A DNA stretch of 64,000 nt from Massilia sp. Root133 (GCF_001426525.1 NZ_LMEW01000010.1:62001-126000); one strand, 5' to 3'; positions 39,515 to 49,466 are shown, counted from the first letter of the stretch. Notes: generated from the letters alone by a model not told the origin. Program-made: numbers and translations.

Positions 39515-41470
39515 ATGGAAGACCGCCTCGCCCGCCTGGAAACGGTCCAGGCCATGCTGCTGGGCATCGGGCACCTGTCCGCCAGCTGTACCGACGTCAC
39601 CGAGTTCATCGGCGCCGTGCACCGCGCGCTGGGCCGCATCATGTATGCGGAGAACTTCTACGTCACGTTGGCCGAGCGGGAAGACGACACGGTCCGGTTC
39701 GTCTATTTCGTCGACTCGCGCGACGCGGGGCCGGGCCCCGACGAGCGCGTGACGCTCGCGTCGCCCGACGAATCGCCGACGGCCTGGGTCATGCTCAACA
39801 AGCAACCGCTCGTGGTGACGGGCGAGGAAATGCGGGCGCGCGAGAATGGCGGCGTCTGGGGCACGGGGAGCATCGCCGAGCACTGGATGGGTTGCCCGCT
39901 GCTCGACCAGCAGCACGAGGTCGTGGGCGCCATCGTCATCCAGAGCTACCTGCCCGAGTACACGTACAGCGAGGAAGATCAGGCGCTGTTCGCGCTGATC
40001 GCCAACCACGTGTCGAACGCGCTGCAGGGCCTGCAGAGCATGGACCGCCTCGAGCGCGCCGTGCAGGAGCGCACGCGCGCGCTGGCGCGCGAGGTGGCCG
40101 AGCGCCGCCGCGCGGAACAGGTGCAGCATGCGCTGTACCAGATCGCGGACCTGTCGGCCTCCGCCATCGAGACCGACGTGCTGGCGGCCAGTCTGCACGC
40201 CATCATCGGCGAACTGATGATGGCGAAGAACTTCATCATCGCGCTCACGCATCCGGACACGGGCGAGATCAGCATCCCGTATTTTGCCGACGAAAAGGAC
40301 GACGCGCCGCCGCAGCAGCGCTTCCCGTTCGGGATGGGCATGGTGTCGTACGTGCTGCAGACCAAGCAGGCGCAGCTCCACGACGCCGGCAGCTTCGCGC
40401 GCCTGCACGCGGCGGGCAAGGTGAAGCACCCGCTGGGGAACACGGACATCGCGAGCTGGATCGGCGCGCCGATGCTCGTCAACGACAAGGCGTACGGCGT
40501 GCTGGTCGTGCAGAGCTATGACCCGACCATCGTCTACACGAAGGCGGACCTGGACCTGATGGCCTTCATCTCCAGCCACGTGGCGGTGGCGATCGCGCGC
40601 ATGCAGGCCGACCGCGCCATCCGCAAGGCCAAGGAACGCCTGGAACAGCAGAACGCCGCGCTCGAACAGGCGCTGCACCAGTTGCAGGAAGCGCAGACGG
40701 AACTGGTGCGCAAGGAAAAGCTCGCGTCGCTGGGCCAGATGGTGGCCGGCGTCGCGCACGAGATCAACACGCCGCTGGGCATCTGCGTGACGGCCACGAG
40801 CCACCTGGTGCAGGAACTCAAGCTCACGCGTGAGGAGCTGGCGGCGGGGGAGATGACCCAGGACAGCCTGGAGGCGTTCTTCGACATCGTCGACCAGTCC
40901 CTGCGCATCATGACCACCAACACGCAGCGCGCCGCGGCGCTCGTGCGCAGTTTCAAGCAGGTCGCGGTGGACCAGTCTTCGGACGACGTCCGCACGTTCA
41001 ATTTCGGCACGTATTTGAACGAGGTGCTGCTGTCGCTGCAGCCGAAGCTGAAGGGCCGGCCGCTGGAAGTCGCGGTCGACTGCCCGAAAGACCTGATGCT
41101 GGAGAGTTTTCCGGGCGCGGTGTCGCAAATCGTCACCAACATGGTCGTCAACTCGCTGATGCACGGCTTCGAGCGCGACCAGCCCGGCCACATCACGCTC
41201 CACGCGGCGCTCGACGGCGACCACGTCGTGTTCGACTACGCCGACGACGGCGTGGGCATGGATGCGGAGACGCTGGCCAAGCTGTTCGACCCGTTCTTCA
41301 CGACGAAGCGCGGCAGCGGCGGCAGCGGCCTCGGTGGCCACATCCTGTACAACCTCGCGACGAATGTGCTGCAAGGCTCGCTGCGCGTGGAGAGCAGCCC
41401 GGGGCAGGGCCTGCGCTACCACCTGCGCTTTCCGCGCAAGACTTCCCGGCCCGAGTTGAAGCTGGCCTGA
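39515..41470 (+). CDS. GAF-domain sensor histidine kinase
   Basis: This 651-residue cytoplasmic kinase has no membrane segments. Two GAF domains (about residues 15-170 and 210-355) are linked by a coiled coil (MDRLERAVQERTRALAREVAERRRAEQ). A second coil leads to the HisKA domain with the phospho-acceptor His at residue 415 (VAGVAHEINTPLG). The HATPase domain has DDGVGMDAETLAKLFDPFFTTKRGSGGSGLGG near the end. No response regulator is adjacent, and it is convergent with a DegT aminotransferase, so its partner is unknown. GAF domains suggest a soluble small-molecule, redox or gas signal. Confidence 0.92.
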   Translation: MEDRLARLETVQAMLLGIGHLSASCTDVTEFIGAVHRALGRIMYAENFYVTLAEREDDTVRFVYFVDSRDAGPGPDERVTLASPDESPTAWVMLNKQPLVVTGEEMRARENGGVWGTGSIAEHWMGCPLLDQQHEVVGAIVIQSYLPEYTYSEEDQALFALIANHVSNALQGLQSMDRLERAVQERTRALAREVAERRRAEQVQHALYQIADLSASAIETDVLAASLHAIIGELMMAKNFIIALTHPDTGEISIPYFADEKDDAPPQQRFPFGMGMVSYVLQTKQAQLHDAGSFARLHAAGKVKHPLGNTDIASWIGAPMLVNDKAYGVLVVQSYDPTIVYTKADLDLMAFISSHVAVAIARMQADRAIRKAKERLEQQNAALEQALHQLQEAQTELVRKEKLASLGQMVAGVAHEINTPLGICVTATSHLVQELKLTREELAAGEMTQDSLEAFFDIVDQSLRIMTTNTQRAAALVRSFKQVAVDQSSDDVRTFNFGTYLNEVLLSLQPKLKGRPLEVAVDCPKDLMLESFPGAVSQIVTNMVVNSLMHGFERDQPGHITLHAALDGDHVVFDYADDGVGMDAETLAKLFDPFFTTKRGSGGSGLGGHILYNLATNVLQGSLRVESSPGQGLRYHLRFPRKTSRPELKLA

Positions 41471-42583
41471 CTAGCCGAGGATATCGGCGATCGCCGCGCA
41501 CACGCGGTCCACGTCCGCTTCGTTCATCCCGCAGTGCAGGGGGATCGTGACGGTCTCCCGGCCGATCCGTTCCGCGTTCGGGAACTGGCCCTCGCGCCAG
41601 CCGAGGCTGCGGCCGAGCGTCGTCAGGTGCGACGGTTCGTACGACAGCCCCGTCGCGATCTCCCGTTCGCGCAGCGCGGCGCGGAAGCGTTGCCGCGTCG
41701 TCCCGAGCGCTTCGTACGGCAGCAGCACGCAGAACATGTTCCAGCTCTGGCCCGGCACGCCGCGCGGCGGCAGCACGGCGCCGTCGATGGCCGGGAACAC
41801 GTCGAAATAGCGCTCGGCCAGGCGCTGGCGCTGCGCCAGGAAGGCGGGCAGTTGCGCGAGCTGGGCGAGGCCGATCGCGGCCGACACGTCCGACATGTTG
41901 TACTTGCCGCTCGCGACCGCGACGTCGCGCGTGTCGTCCGCCAGGCGCTCGATGCCGTGGAAGCGCAGCACCTCGATGTGCTTGGCCGTCGCGTCGTCGG
42001 GCACGACGATGGCGCCGCCCTCGATCGTCGTCATGTTTTTATTCGGGTGGAACGAGAACGTGGCGATGTCGCCGAAGCTGCCGATGGGCTGGCCCTTCCA
42101 CGTCGAGCCCTGCACGAGGGCGGCATCCTCGATCACCCGCAGGCCGTGGCGCCGCGCCAGCGCGTACAGCGCGTCCATGTCGCCCATGGCGCCGGGGAAG
42201 TGCGTGGGCACGATCGCCTTCGTGCGCGGCGTGATGGCGGCTGCCACCTGGTCGAGGTCGATCGCGCGCGTGACGAGGTCGCAGTCGACGAACACGGGCC
42301 GGGCGCCGACCTTGACGATCATGTTCATCGTCGAGAAGAAGCTTTGCGTGGACGTGATCACCTCGTCGCCGGGCTTGACGCCGCACGCCAGCAGCGCCAG
42401 TTCCATCGCCCCCGTGGCCGACGTCAGCGTGCGCGTCGGACGGCCGCCAAAGGTCCCGGACAGCGCGCGCTCGAACGCCAGGACGCGCGGGCCGCTGGCG
42501 ATCCAGCCGCTCTTCATCGTGTCGGTCACGGCGGCGAGGGTGGCGTCGTCGAGCGCCGGTTGGGAAAAGTTCAGCAGGGCCAT
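41471..42583 (-). CDS. DegT/DnrJ/EryC1/StrS-family PLP aminotransferase
   Basis: This 370-residue fold-type I aminotransferase belongs to the sugar aminotransferase family. Seen are the GPRVLAFERALSGTFGG region, SATGAMELALLACGVKPGDEVI, the VIEDAAL aspartate that binds the pyridine ring, and the catalytic lysine in FHPNKNMTT. Enzymes of this family add an amino group to nucleotide-linked keto sugars for surface glycans or antibiotics. No sugar-nucleotide or glycosyltransferase genes are nearby, so this copy is isolated. Its stop lies directly against the histidine kinase stop. Confidence 0.9.
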   Translation of the reverse strand: MALLNFSQPALDDATLAAVTDTMKSGWIASGPRVLAFERALSGTFGGRPTRTLTSATGAMELALLACGVKPGDEVITSTQSFFSTMNMIVKVGARPVFVDCDLVTRAIDLDQVAAAITPRTKAIVPTHFPGAMGDMDALYALARRHGLRVIEDAALVQGSTWKGQPIGSFGDIATFSFHPNKNMTTIEGGAIVVPDDATAKHIEVLRFHGIERLADDTRDVAVASGKYNMSDVSAAIGLAQLAQLPAFLAQRQRLAERYFDVFPAIDGAVLPPRGVPGQSWNMFCVLLPYEALGTTRQRFRAALREREIATGLSYEPSHLTTLGRSLGWREGQFPNAERIGRETVTIPLHCGMNEADVDRVCAAIADILG

Positions 42584-42640
42584 GGGCGTCCTTCGGGTGC
42601 GTTGTCGGACGGATATTCTAGTCTGCGCGGCGGAGCACCG

Positions 42641-42877
42641 TCATGGGTAGCCCAGGTCCAGGCCGAGCACCCTGGCAAGGGCGAAGGTAACGATCCCCAG
42701 GCCCACGAGGATCACCACGAAGAGTACGGCCACCTTGGCGCTCGTGCGCAGCACCGCGCGACTCTCCTGGGCTTTTCCCTTCTTTCCCTGGTCGTAATGC
42801 CACTTGATGGCGAAGAACATCCCCGTGGCTAGCACGAGAAACTTGAATATAACGAAGACTACAGGGATCCATTCCAT
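42641..42877 (-). CDS. small two-helix membrane protein
   Basis: This 78-residue protein has two hydrophobic segments (WIPVVFVIFKFLVLATGMFF and VAVLFVVILVGLGIVTFAL) separated by a basic loop (KWHYDQGKKGKAQESR). The start ATG at 42877 lacks an obvious ribosome-binding site, and the reading frame extends upstream into the promoter of the divergent regulator. A longer start at 42913 is possible. No family was recognised. It lies divergent from a MocR-type regulator, which may control it. Confidence 0.5.
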   Translation of the reverse strand: MEWIPVVFVIFKFLVLATGMFFAIKWHYDQGKKGKAQESRAVLRTSAKVAVLFVVILVGLGIVTFALARVLGLDLGYP

Positions 42878-42948
42878 GATTTTTGTGTTTGAACCATCGT
42901 CGAATACCCACATACTACGCAAAAGCAATCTCCATACATCGAGACAAA

Positions 42949-44349
42949 ATGTCCCAGTTGAAATCCATACAAGATGACGATTTTCCCATCTGGTTGCCGC
43001 GCCTGTCCGTGCATGGCGGGCCGCGTTTCCTGCAGATTGCGGAGGCGTTGCAGGCGGCGGTGGCGGACGGATCGCTGAAACCGGGCGACCGGCTGCCTCC
43101 GCAGCGCCGGCTGGCGGCACAGCTGGACGTCGACCTGACGACGGTCACGCGTGCCTACGACGAAGCCAGGCGCCGCAACCTGCTGGAGGGCCGCGGCGCC
43201 CGCGGCACGTATGTCGCGGCGCCGAAAGTCGAATTGACGGCGATCCTCGACCTGAGCATGAACACCCCGCCGCCGCCGGACGGCGTGGACTTCGACGACA
43301 TGTTGAAACAGGGTCTGTCGCAAGTGCTGATGCGGTCCGATAACGCAGCGCTGATGAATTACCACCTGGGCGGGGGCAGCGACTCCGACCGCAAGGCCGG
43401 CGCCGCGTGGCTCGCACCGATGTTCGGCCAGCCGGATGCACGCCAGGTCGTCGTCTGTCCGGGTGCGCAAGCCGCGATCGCCGCGCTGATCCTTGCGCTG
43501 ACGGCGCCCGGCGATGTCATCCTGGCGGAGCCGACGACGTATCCCGGCCTGCTGGCCGCGGCCACCCAGTTCGGCCGGCAGGTCATCGCGGTGGAAGCGG
43601 ACAGGCACGGGATGGTCCCGGAGATGCTCGAGGAAGCGTGCCGCCGGCACAAGCCCGGGCTGGTGTACCTCAATCCGACCTTGCAGAACCCGACCGCCGT
43701 CACCATGCCGGAACGTCGGCGCAAGGCGCTCGCCGGGATCGCGCAGCGCTGCCAGGCAAGCATCGTCGAGGACGATCCCTACTGGCGCCTTGCCGCGGCT
43801 CCGCCGCCGCCCGTCGCCACGTTTGCGCCGGACCAGGTGGTCTACATCTCGACCCTGTCGAAATGCCTGACGCCCGGCTTGCGGGTCGCCTTCGTGCTCG
43901 TACGCGACCCGCACGTACGTGAACGGTTCCTGGCCGCGCTCAGGTCATTCGCGCTGATGGTCGCGCCGCTGACGGCCGCGCTGGCCACGCAGTGGATCCT
44001 CGACGGTTCGGCGGACCGGTTGATGGAAGGCGTACGCAACGAGGCGCGCCTGCGGCACCGGATGGCCCGGGATATCCTGGCGGGGCGGTACAGCGGGGCC
44101 GGGGACGGCCTGCATGTCTGGCTCGAGTTGCCGGCGTACTGGACCGCCTCGCAACTTGCGCGCGCGGCCGACCGCGAGGGCATCGCCGTCACGCCGGCGG
44201 AGGCGTTCGCAACCGGCGGCGGGTCCGCGAATGCCATCCGGATCTCCCTGGGCAGCATCAAGGACCGCGGACGCTTGCAGGCGGGGCTTCAACGGCTCTC
44301 TCACCTGCTTGCGCGGCGGCCCGAGCCGTTCGGCGCTGCCGTGGTGTGA
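42949..44349 (+). CDS. MocR-family PLP-dependent regulator (second copy)
   Basis: This 466-residue protein has a GntR winged helix (about residues 25-85: DGSLKPGDRLPPQRRLAAQLDVDLTTVTRAYDEARRRNLLEG) fused to an aminotransferase-like domain. The PLP site shows VEDDPYWRL and the lysine in STLSKCLTPGLRVAF. It belongs to the MocR/PdxR class, like the gene at 6584, but the two are not close copies. ATG at 42949 was chosen because it opens the conserved region; upstream codons read through the divergent promoter. The only divergent neighbour is the small membrane protein, so its target is not obvious. Confidence 0.87.
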   Translation: MSQLKSIQDDDFPIWLPRLSVHGGPRFLQIAEALQAAVADGSLKPGDRLPPQRRLAAQLDVDLTTVTRAYDEARRRNLLEGRGARGTYVAAPKVELTAILDLSMNTPPPPDGVDFDDMLKQGLSQVLMRSDNAALMNYHLGGGSDSDRKAGAAWLAPMFGQPDARQVVVCPGAQAAIAALILALTAPGDVILAEPTTYPGLLAAATQFGRQVIAVEADRHGMVPEMLEEACRRHKPGLVYLNPTLQNPTAVTMPERRRKALAGIAQRCQASIVEDDPYWRLAAAPPPPVATFAPDQVVYISTLSKCLTPGLRVAFVLVRDPHVRERFLAALRSFALMVAPLTAALATQWILDGSADRLMEGVRNEARLRHRMARDILAGRYSGAGDGLHVWLELPAYWTASQLARAADREGIAVTPAEAFATGGGSANAIRISLGSIKDRGRLQAGLQRLSHLLARRPEPFGAAVV

Positions 44350-44352
44350 CGT

Positions 44353-46161
44353 CTAGCCGGCGAACGTCGCGACGGCCGCCGGCCGCACCGGTGCCGGCCC
44401 GGTGTCGGCCACGGGTTTGTCGAACTCGAATCCGCCGGCTTCGCTGACTTCCCACGTCCCGTCGCCCGTCAGCTTCAGCACGTGCGTGTGGTGACGCAGC
44501 ACGGCTTCGCGGTGGGCGATGCTCACGAGGGTCGCGCCGCTGGCGCGCAGGCGCGCGTACAGCGCGGTTTCATTGGCGCTGTCGAGCGCGCTTGTCGCCT
44601 CGTCCAGGATGACGATCCGCGGCGCGTGCACCAGCACGCGGCCGAAGGCGAGACGCTGCTGCTCGCCGACCGACAGCAACTTGCCCCAGTCGTGCACGGC
44701 GTCCAGGCCGCCCACGCGGTCGGCCAGTGCGGGCAGGTGCACCTGTTGCAGGATGTCGAGCAGCTGCTCGTCGCCCAGGTCGCGGTGCACGCTGGGATAG
44801 ATGAGCTGGCTGCGCAGGGTGCCGGGCTGCAGATACGGCTGCTGCGGCAGGAAGAACACGTCTTCCAGCGGCGGATGCTGGATCGTGCCGCTGCCCGTGT
44901 GCCACAGCCCCGCGATCGCGCGCAGCAGCGAGCTCTTGCCGCAGCCGCTGGCGCCGGTGATCAACAGCGCGTCGCCGGGCTTCAGCACGAGGCTCAGTTC
45001 CTTGATGAGGACGCGGTCCGATTGCGGCGGATGCAAGGTCACGGCTTCCAGCGCGAAGTGCGTGCCGGGCCGCATCGCGATGCGCGGCTGTCGATCATCG
45101 GCGGCAGGCTGCGCACCGGGCAGCACGAGGTTGGACAGGGCTTGCAGGCGGCCGATGCCCGCCACGAAACGGCTGAGGCTCTCGAAGTTGTCGACGATGA
45201 CGCCCACCGCGCCGAGCACGGCCGTAAAGGCGCCGGCGGCGCGCGTCGCGGCGCCCACTTCCAGTTCGCCCGACAGCACGCCTCCGGCCAGCAGCACGTA
45301 GGGCAGCACGACGGTGAGCTGGCTGAACGTGCGCTGGAAGAAATTCAGCGCGCGCTGTTTCCTGATCAGCCGCGCAAAGTTGCGGATGACCTTGTCGAAG
45401 CGGCTGTCGATGTGCGTGCGCTCCTGCGCTTCGCCCCGGTAGAACGCGATCGACTCGGCATTCTCGCGCAGGCGCATCAGGCTGAAGCGGAAGTCGGCCT
45501 CGCGCCGCAACTGCCAAAAATTCAGCTGGATCAACGGACTGCCGAAGAAGTACAGGGCGACGATATTGCCCATCACCGCATAGGCCACGAGCACGGCGAC
45601 GAGCAGGTGCGAGATCGACCACAGCACGGTGCTGAACGCGACCAGTTGCATGAGCGAGCCGAGGAAGATCAGCAGGAAATTGATCGACCGGCCCGTGAAC
45701 GTGTTGATGTCCTCGCTGATGCGCTGGTCCGGATTGTCGATCTCGTTGCCGGCGCCCAGCGCGTAGTATTTGCGGTCCTGCAGGTAGCCGTCGAGGAAGC
45801 GGCCGGTGAGCCAGCGCCGCCACTGGTTCGCGAACACGTCGCGCATGTAGTAATAAAAGGCGTAGGTCGGCACCGCGAACGCGAGGATGAACAGGCAGGC
45901 GCGCACCGCGGTCCAGAAGCGGTCGGCCTCCTTGCCCGCCAGTGCCGACGTCAATTCTCCAGTCTGGTTGTTCAGCATGACCGCAAGCTTGGTATCGACC
46001 AGCATCAGCACGATCAACAGCAGCAGCAGGGTCCAGGCCCTGCCTTTCTCATCGCCCAGCCAGTAGGGCCTGGCGACGTTGACGAAGTGCTTCCACGCGG
46101 CGAGCGACAGGGGGGCGGGCTTGGGCTGGGTCGGACCTTCGTCCGGAACGTGCGTGGTCAT
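44353..46161 (-). CDS. YddA/SbmA-type ABC transporter (fused permease-ATPase)
   Basis: This 602-residue protein fuses an N-terminal six-helix ABC_membrane_2 domain to an ATPase domain. The ATPase has Walker A GASGCGKSS, signature LSVGEQQRLAFGR and Walker B RIVILDEATSALD. The family includes E. coli YddA and peroxisomal ABCD/BacA-like proteins that move vitamins, fatty acyl-CoAs or peptides. DNPDQRISEDINTFTG is a conserved family motif in the membrane domain. A long proline-rich N terminus precedes the first helix. It is convergent with the MocR gene; the substrate cannot be read from sequence. Confidence 0.9.
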   Translation of the reverse strand: MTTHVPDEGPTQPKPAPLSLAAWKHFVNVARPYWLGDEKGRAWTLLLLLIVLMLVDTKLAVMLNNQTGELTSALAGKEADRFWTAVRACLFILAFAVPTYAFYYYMRDVFANQWRRWLTGRFLDGYLQDRKYYALGAGNEIDNPDQRISEDINTFTGRSINFLLIFLGSLMQLVAFSTVLWSISHLLVAVLVAYAVMGNIVALYFFGSPLIQLNFWQLRREADFRFSLMRLRENAESIAFYRGEAQERTHIDSRFDKVIRNFARLIRKQRALNFFQRTFSQLTVVLPYVLLAGGVLSGELEVGAATRAAGAFTAVLGAVGVIVDNFESLSRFVAGIGRLQALSNLVLPGAQPAADDRQPRIAMRPGTHFALEAVTLHPPQSDRVLIKELSLVLKPGDALLITGASGCGKSSLLRAIAGLWHTGSGTIQHPPLEDVFFLPQQPYLQPGTLRSQLIYPSVHRDLGDEQLLDILQQVHLPALADRVGGLDAVHDWGKLLSVGEQQRLAFGRVLVHAPRIVILDEATSALDSANETALYARLRASGATLVSIAHREAVLRHHTHVLKLTGDGTWEVSEAGGFEFDKPVADTGPAPVRPAAVATFAG

Positions 46162-46233
46162 GATCGGTCTCTGCGGAAGTATTTACCGCCAGACTACGGC
46201 CACGCACCGGATCGTTCAGTGCGGAAACGGACA

Positions 46234-46626
46234 TTAGGCCTTCACGAACAACTCGTCGAACCCCGTGGCCGGATCGAATTCGCGGCGGAAGCGGTGGCGC
46301 GGCAGCAGCGCCACCAGCACCTCGGCCGTCGTGCGCACGATGCAGCCGGGGCCGAGGTGGCCGCCGATGACGCGGCCGCCGTCGTCGGCCACGCTCGCGT
46401 GCAGGTGCGGGCCGTCCGGCGACAACGATCCGCCCAGCGTGAGGATTTCCAGGTCGCCGCGCAGTTCCGTGAATTCCGGCCGGCCCGCGAAGCGCAACCG
46501 GGCGACCGACAGGCTGCCGATGCCTTGCAGGACGAACGCGGCGTCCACATGGTGTTCCGCCACGAGGGCGTCGAGCACGGCGCGCAGGTCCTGGCCGGCG
46601 CCGATCCGTAGGGGCAGAGTCTGCAT
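46234..46626 (-). CDS. PCC-domain (DUF296, PPC-like) protein
   Basis: This 130-residue protein is a single PPC/PCC domain. The family pattern LRIGAGQDLRAVLDALVAEHHVDAAFVLQGIGSL is followed by the conserved GPHLHASVADDGGRVIGGHLGPG block with its histidines. Bacterial members form trimers; plant members are joined to AT-hooks, but no DNA-binding extension is present here. AAGGAGA lies 6 nt before the ATG at 46626. It appears monocistronic, downstream of an unusually A+T-rich intergenic region of 211 nt. Confidence 0.88.
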   Translation of the reverse strand: MQTLPLRIGAGQDLRAVLDALVAEHHVDAAFVLQGIGSLSVARLRFAGRPEFTELRGDLEILTLGGSLSPDGPHLHASVADDGGRVIGGHLGPGCIVRTTAEVLVALLPRHRFRREFDPATGFDELFVKA

Positions 46627-46837
46627 GGTGGTCTCCTTGATGCGGTCCATTCTACGCCAGCCTGGCTGCAACCAATAGTTTCCATATGGAAACTGCAATA
46701 CGAGTGGAAACATCCAGTTTGCATTGCAAAAAAAGAATGGTTATTGCAATTTTTGAATATTAATTTCTCAGTAAATACGGTTATGATTTCAAGGTTTCCT
46801 GAAGAGAACCGCGCAGATAAGCGGAGATTACACAAAG

Positions 46838-47170
46838 ATGTCAACCAAGTTCATGATCGCGGCCGTGCTGGCCGTCACAATGTCCGGCTGCGCGGCGCTG
46901 TCGCCGGTAACCGGAAATCACTACACGAGCCGCGACGGCAAGCTGGATATCCAAGGCGCGCTGATCGACTGCTCCGGCGTGCGCATCTTCGTCAACGGCG
47001 ACAAGGTCATCGACGACCACGTGTCGCTGTTGCACGGCGACGGCAAGTTCGACGGCACCTGGCAGGGCAAGCAGGTCAGCGCCGACTGCAGCACGGCACC
47101 GGGCCGTACGGCGGGCGCGACCAGGTGCACGGTCGCCGTGGCCGGCGAGCACGTCACGCTGACGCTGTAA
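46838..47170 (+). CDS. small exported lipoprotein
   Basis: This 110-residue protein has a lipoprotein signal (MIAAVLAVTMSGCAAL, with the lipidated cysteine in MSGC). A short beta-rich domain with three more cysteines follows (DCSGV, DCSTA, RCTVAV). The upstream 100 bp is strikingly A+T-rich with a TATGAT at 46782-46787, a plausible -10. No family is recognised. It ends 4 nt from the convergent stop of the hybrid histidine kinase. Confidence 0.6.
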   Translation: MSTKFMIAAVLAVTMSGCAALSPVTGNHYTSRDGKLDIQGALIDCSGVRIFVNGDKVIDDHVSLLHGDGKFDGTWQGKQVSADCSTAPGRTAGATRCTVAVAGEHVTLTL

Positions 47171-47174
47171 AGGT

Positions 47175-49379
47175 TCAGCGGTTGCCGGAGAGGTTGGCCA
47201 GCAATTCGACCAGCTGGTCGATCTCGTAGGGTTTGGCGAGGACCTGCACGCCCGGGATGACGGCGCGCTGGTCGGTGTAGCCCGTGGCGAGGACGACCGG
47301 CAGGCCGGGACGGCGCTCGTGCAGGATGCCGGCCAGGTCGATGCCGCTGACCTTGCCGGGCATGACGATGTCGGAAAACACGACGTCGGCGTCGAGGCCG
47401 GCGTCGAGCATGGCGAGCGCCTTGTCGCCGTCCGCCGCCACCATCACGTCGAAGCCGCAGTCTTCCAGGCCGCGCACGACCGCTTCGCGCACGAACGGAT
47501 CGTCTTCGACGAACAGCACGCGCCCGCTGCCGTGCCCCGGCGCCTGGCCGTCGGTGCGCGCCGCCGTGGCCGACAGCGGTTGCAGCGAGCGCGGCAGGTA
47601 GATCTCGATGGTGGTGCCGGCGCCGACCGTGCTCGCCAGGGTCAGCCAGCCGCGCGACTGCGTGGCGAATGCGTAGGCCTGGGGCAGCCCGAGGCCGGAG
47701 CCCTGGCCCGGCGGTTTCGTCGTGAAGAACGGGTCGAGCGCGCGCGCCTGCACGTCGGGCGGCATGCCGATGCCCGTGTCCGTCACGCTCACGCACACGT
47801 AGTCGCCGCCCGTGCGTTCCATGGTCGGTTCGAGGATGCAGTTGCGCACGTCGACGGCGAGCCGGCCGCCGTCCGGCATGGCGTCGCGCGCATTGATCGC
47901 CAGGTTCAACAGGGCCAGGTCGAATTGCACGGGGTCGACGGTGACGGGCCACAGGTCGTTCCCGCAATGCACTTCCATGCGCGTGCCCTGGCGCAGCACG
48001 CCGCGCAGCAGCTGGACGGAGCCGCGCACCTGCTCGCCCGGGTCGACCGTCAGCAAACGCGCATCCTGCACGCGGCCGAACGACCCCAGGCGGGTCGTCA
48101 GCGCGGTGGCGCGGCTGACGGTGCGCTTGCACGTGTCGATCAGGCTCAGCACCTTGGGCTGGTTCGCCGTCAGGGACGCGAGCTGCAGCGCGGTCGTCAG
48201 CGTCTGCAGCAGGTTGTTGAATTCGTGCGCGATGCCGCCCGTGAGGCGGCCGAGGGCTTCCAGCTTCTGGCCGCGCACGAGGGCGCTCTGGGCGCGCTCG
48301 CTGGCCGCCACGGCTTCGGCCACGCGCTGCTCCAGGACGGCTTGCGCGGTCAGGATCTGGCGGCTCGCGTCGGCCATGCGCTGCGCCACGGCGTCGATCT
48401 CGACGATGCCCTGCGGCCGGTAGTGCACTTCGCGGCCGGCGCCCAGGTCCGCGGCGCTGCGGCCCAGGTATTCGATCGGGATGGCGGCGCGGCGCGCGAA
48501 CCAGCGCGCGGCCACCGATGCCAGCACGAGCATGACGGCCATGATGGCCGCCAGGAAGGCCGCCGCATGCAGCGGCACGCGGCGCAGGTCTTCCGTCGGA
48601 ATGCTGACGAGGACTTTCCAGTTCGACGAGGGCACGGTGCTGAAGAAGGCCTGCACGGGGATGCCGGCCAGGTTCCTGTTCGAGAACACGCCTTCGCGGT
48701 GGGCGGCGAACTGGGCCAGCGCCACGTCGCTGACCGAGCGGCCCCGGTACTGGTCCGGGTCGATCGAGCGCGCGATCAGCCGGCCGGTGCGGTCGACGAT
48801 GGCGGCCTGCCAGTCGGGCGGGAAGCGCTGTTCACCCAGCAGCGCCTGTAGCTGGGCGGCGTTCATGCTCATGGCGAGGAAGTAGCGCAAGGTGCCGTCC
48901 ACGTGCACCGGCACCTGGATGGCGACCGCATGGCGCTGGCTGAGCGAGGAGACGAACAGGTCGGAGACGAGGGTGCGGTCGGCGCCGTCCCGTTGCATCA
49001 GCGCGTCGAGGTTCGACGCGCGGCCGGGCGGCAGCGGCGCGCCCGGCGCGACCCGCGTGTTGAGCAGCTGGCGGCCGTCCCGGTCGAGCAGCAGGATCGC
49101 CGTCTCGCCGCGCGGCGCCACCGAATGGGCGTGGTGATAGAAGGTGTCGAGATCGCCGCGGGCCAGCGCGGGGGAATTCGCCAGCGTGCGCAGGATGCCT
49201 TCCCTGATCTCCAGTTCGTTGTCGACGAGGAGGGTGAAGGCGCGCACGGCTTCCTTGACGCTCGTTTCCTGCGCGCGCCGCTCTTCCTGATAGACATACC
49301 AGACGGCCAGTACCGCCGCGAGGAGGGCAGGGACCAGAATGGCCAGGATCAGGAGCAGCAGTCGGGTTCGGATACGCAT
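47175..49379 (-). CDS. hybrid sensor histidine kinase with Cache-type sensor and receiver
   Basis: This 734-residue membrane protein has an N-terminal helix (LLLLILAILVPALLAAVLAVWYV), a periplasmic dCache-like region (about residues 35-280), a second helix (AAFLAAIMAVMLVLASVAARWF), and HAMP/coil sequence. The kinase core has His385 in GGIAHEFNNLLQ, an ATPase domain with DPFFTTKPPGQGSGLGLP, and a C-terminal receiver with the phospho-acceptor Asp670 in SDIVMPG. HEFNN is typical of the HWE/NtrB-like group. The next gene on the same strand upstream is an HD-GYP response regulator; co-function is possible but not shown. Confidence 0.92.
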   Translation of the reverse strand: MRIRTRLLLLILAILVPALLAAVLAVWYVYQEERRAQETSVKEAVRAFTLLVDNELEIREGILRTLANSPALARGDLDTFYHHAHSVAPRGETAILLLDRDGRQLLNTRVAPGAPLPPGRASNLDALMQRDGADRTLVSDLFVSSLSQRHAVAIQVPVHVDGTLRYFLAMSMNAAQLQALLGEQRFPPDWQAAIVDRTGRLIARSIDPDQYRGRSVSDVALAQFAAHREGVFSNRNLAGIPVQAFFSTVPSSNWKVLVSIPTEDLRRVPLHAAAFLAAIMAVMLVLASVAARWFARRAAIPIEYLGRSAADLGAGREVHYRPQGIVEIDAVAQRMADASRQILTAQAVLEQRVAEAVAASERAQSALVRGQKLEALGRLTGGIAHEFNNLLQTLTTALQLASLTANQPKVLSLIDTCKRTVSRATALTTRLGSFGRVQDARLLTVDPGEQVRGSVQLLRGVLRQGTRMEVHCGNDLWPVTVDPVQFDLALLNLAINARDAMPDGGRLAVDVRNCILEPTMERTGGDYVCVSVTDTGIGMPPDVQARALDPFFTTKPPGQGSGLGLPQAYAFATQSRGWLTLASTVGAGTTIEIYLPRSLQPLSATAARTDGQAPGHGSGRVLFVEDDPFVREAVVRGLEDCGFDVMVAADGDKALAMLDAGLDADVVFSDIVMPGKVSGIDLAGILHERRPGLPVVLATGYTDQRAVIPGVQVLAKPYEIDQLVELLANLSGNR

Positions 49380-49466
49380 GGGCCGGATGGCAGTCGGGAC
49401 AGTATTGCCTCGAAGCTCTGCATACTACCTGACTCCGCCGGGATTGTCCCAGCGATGACATCGATT

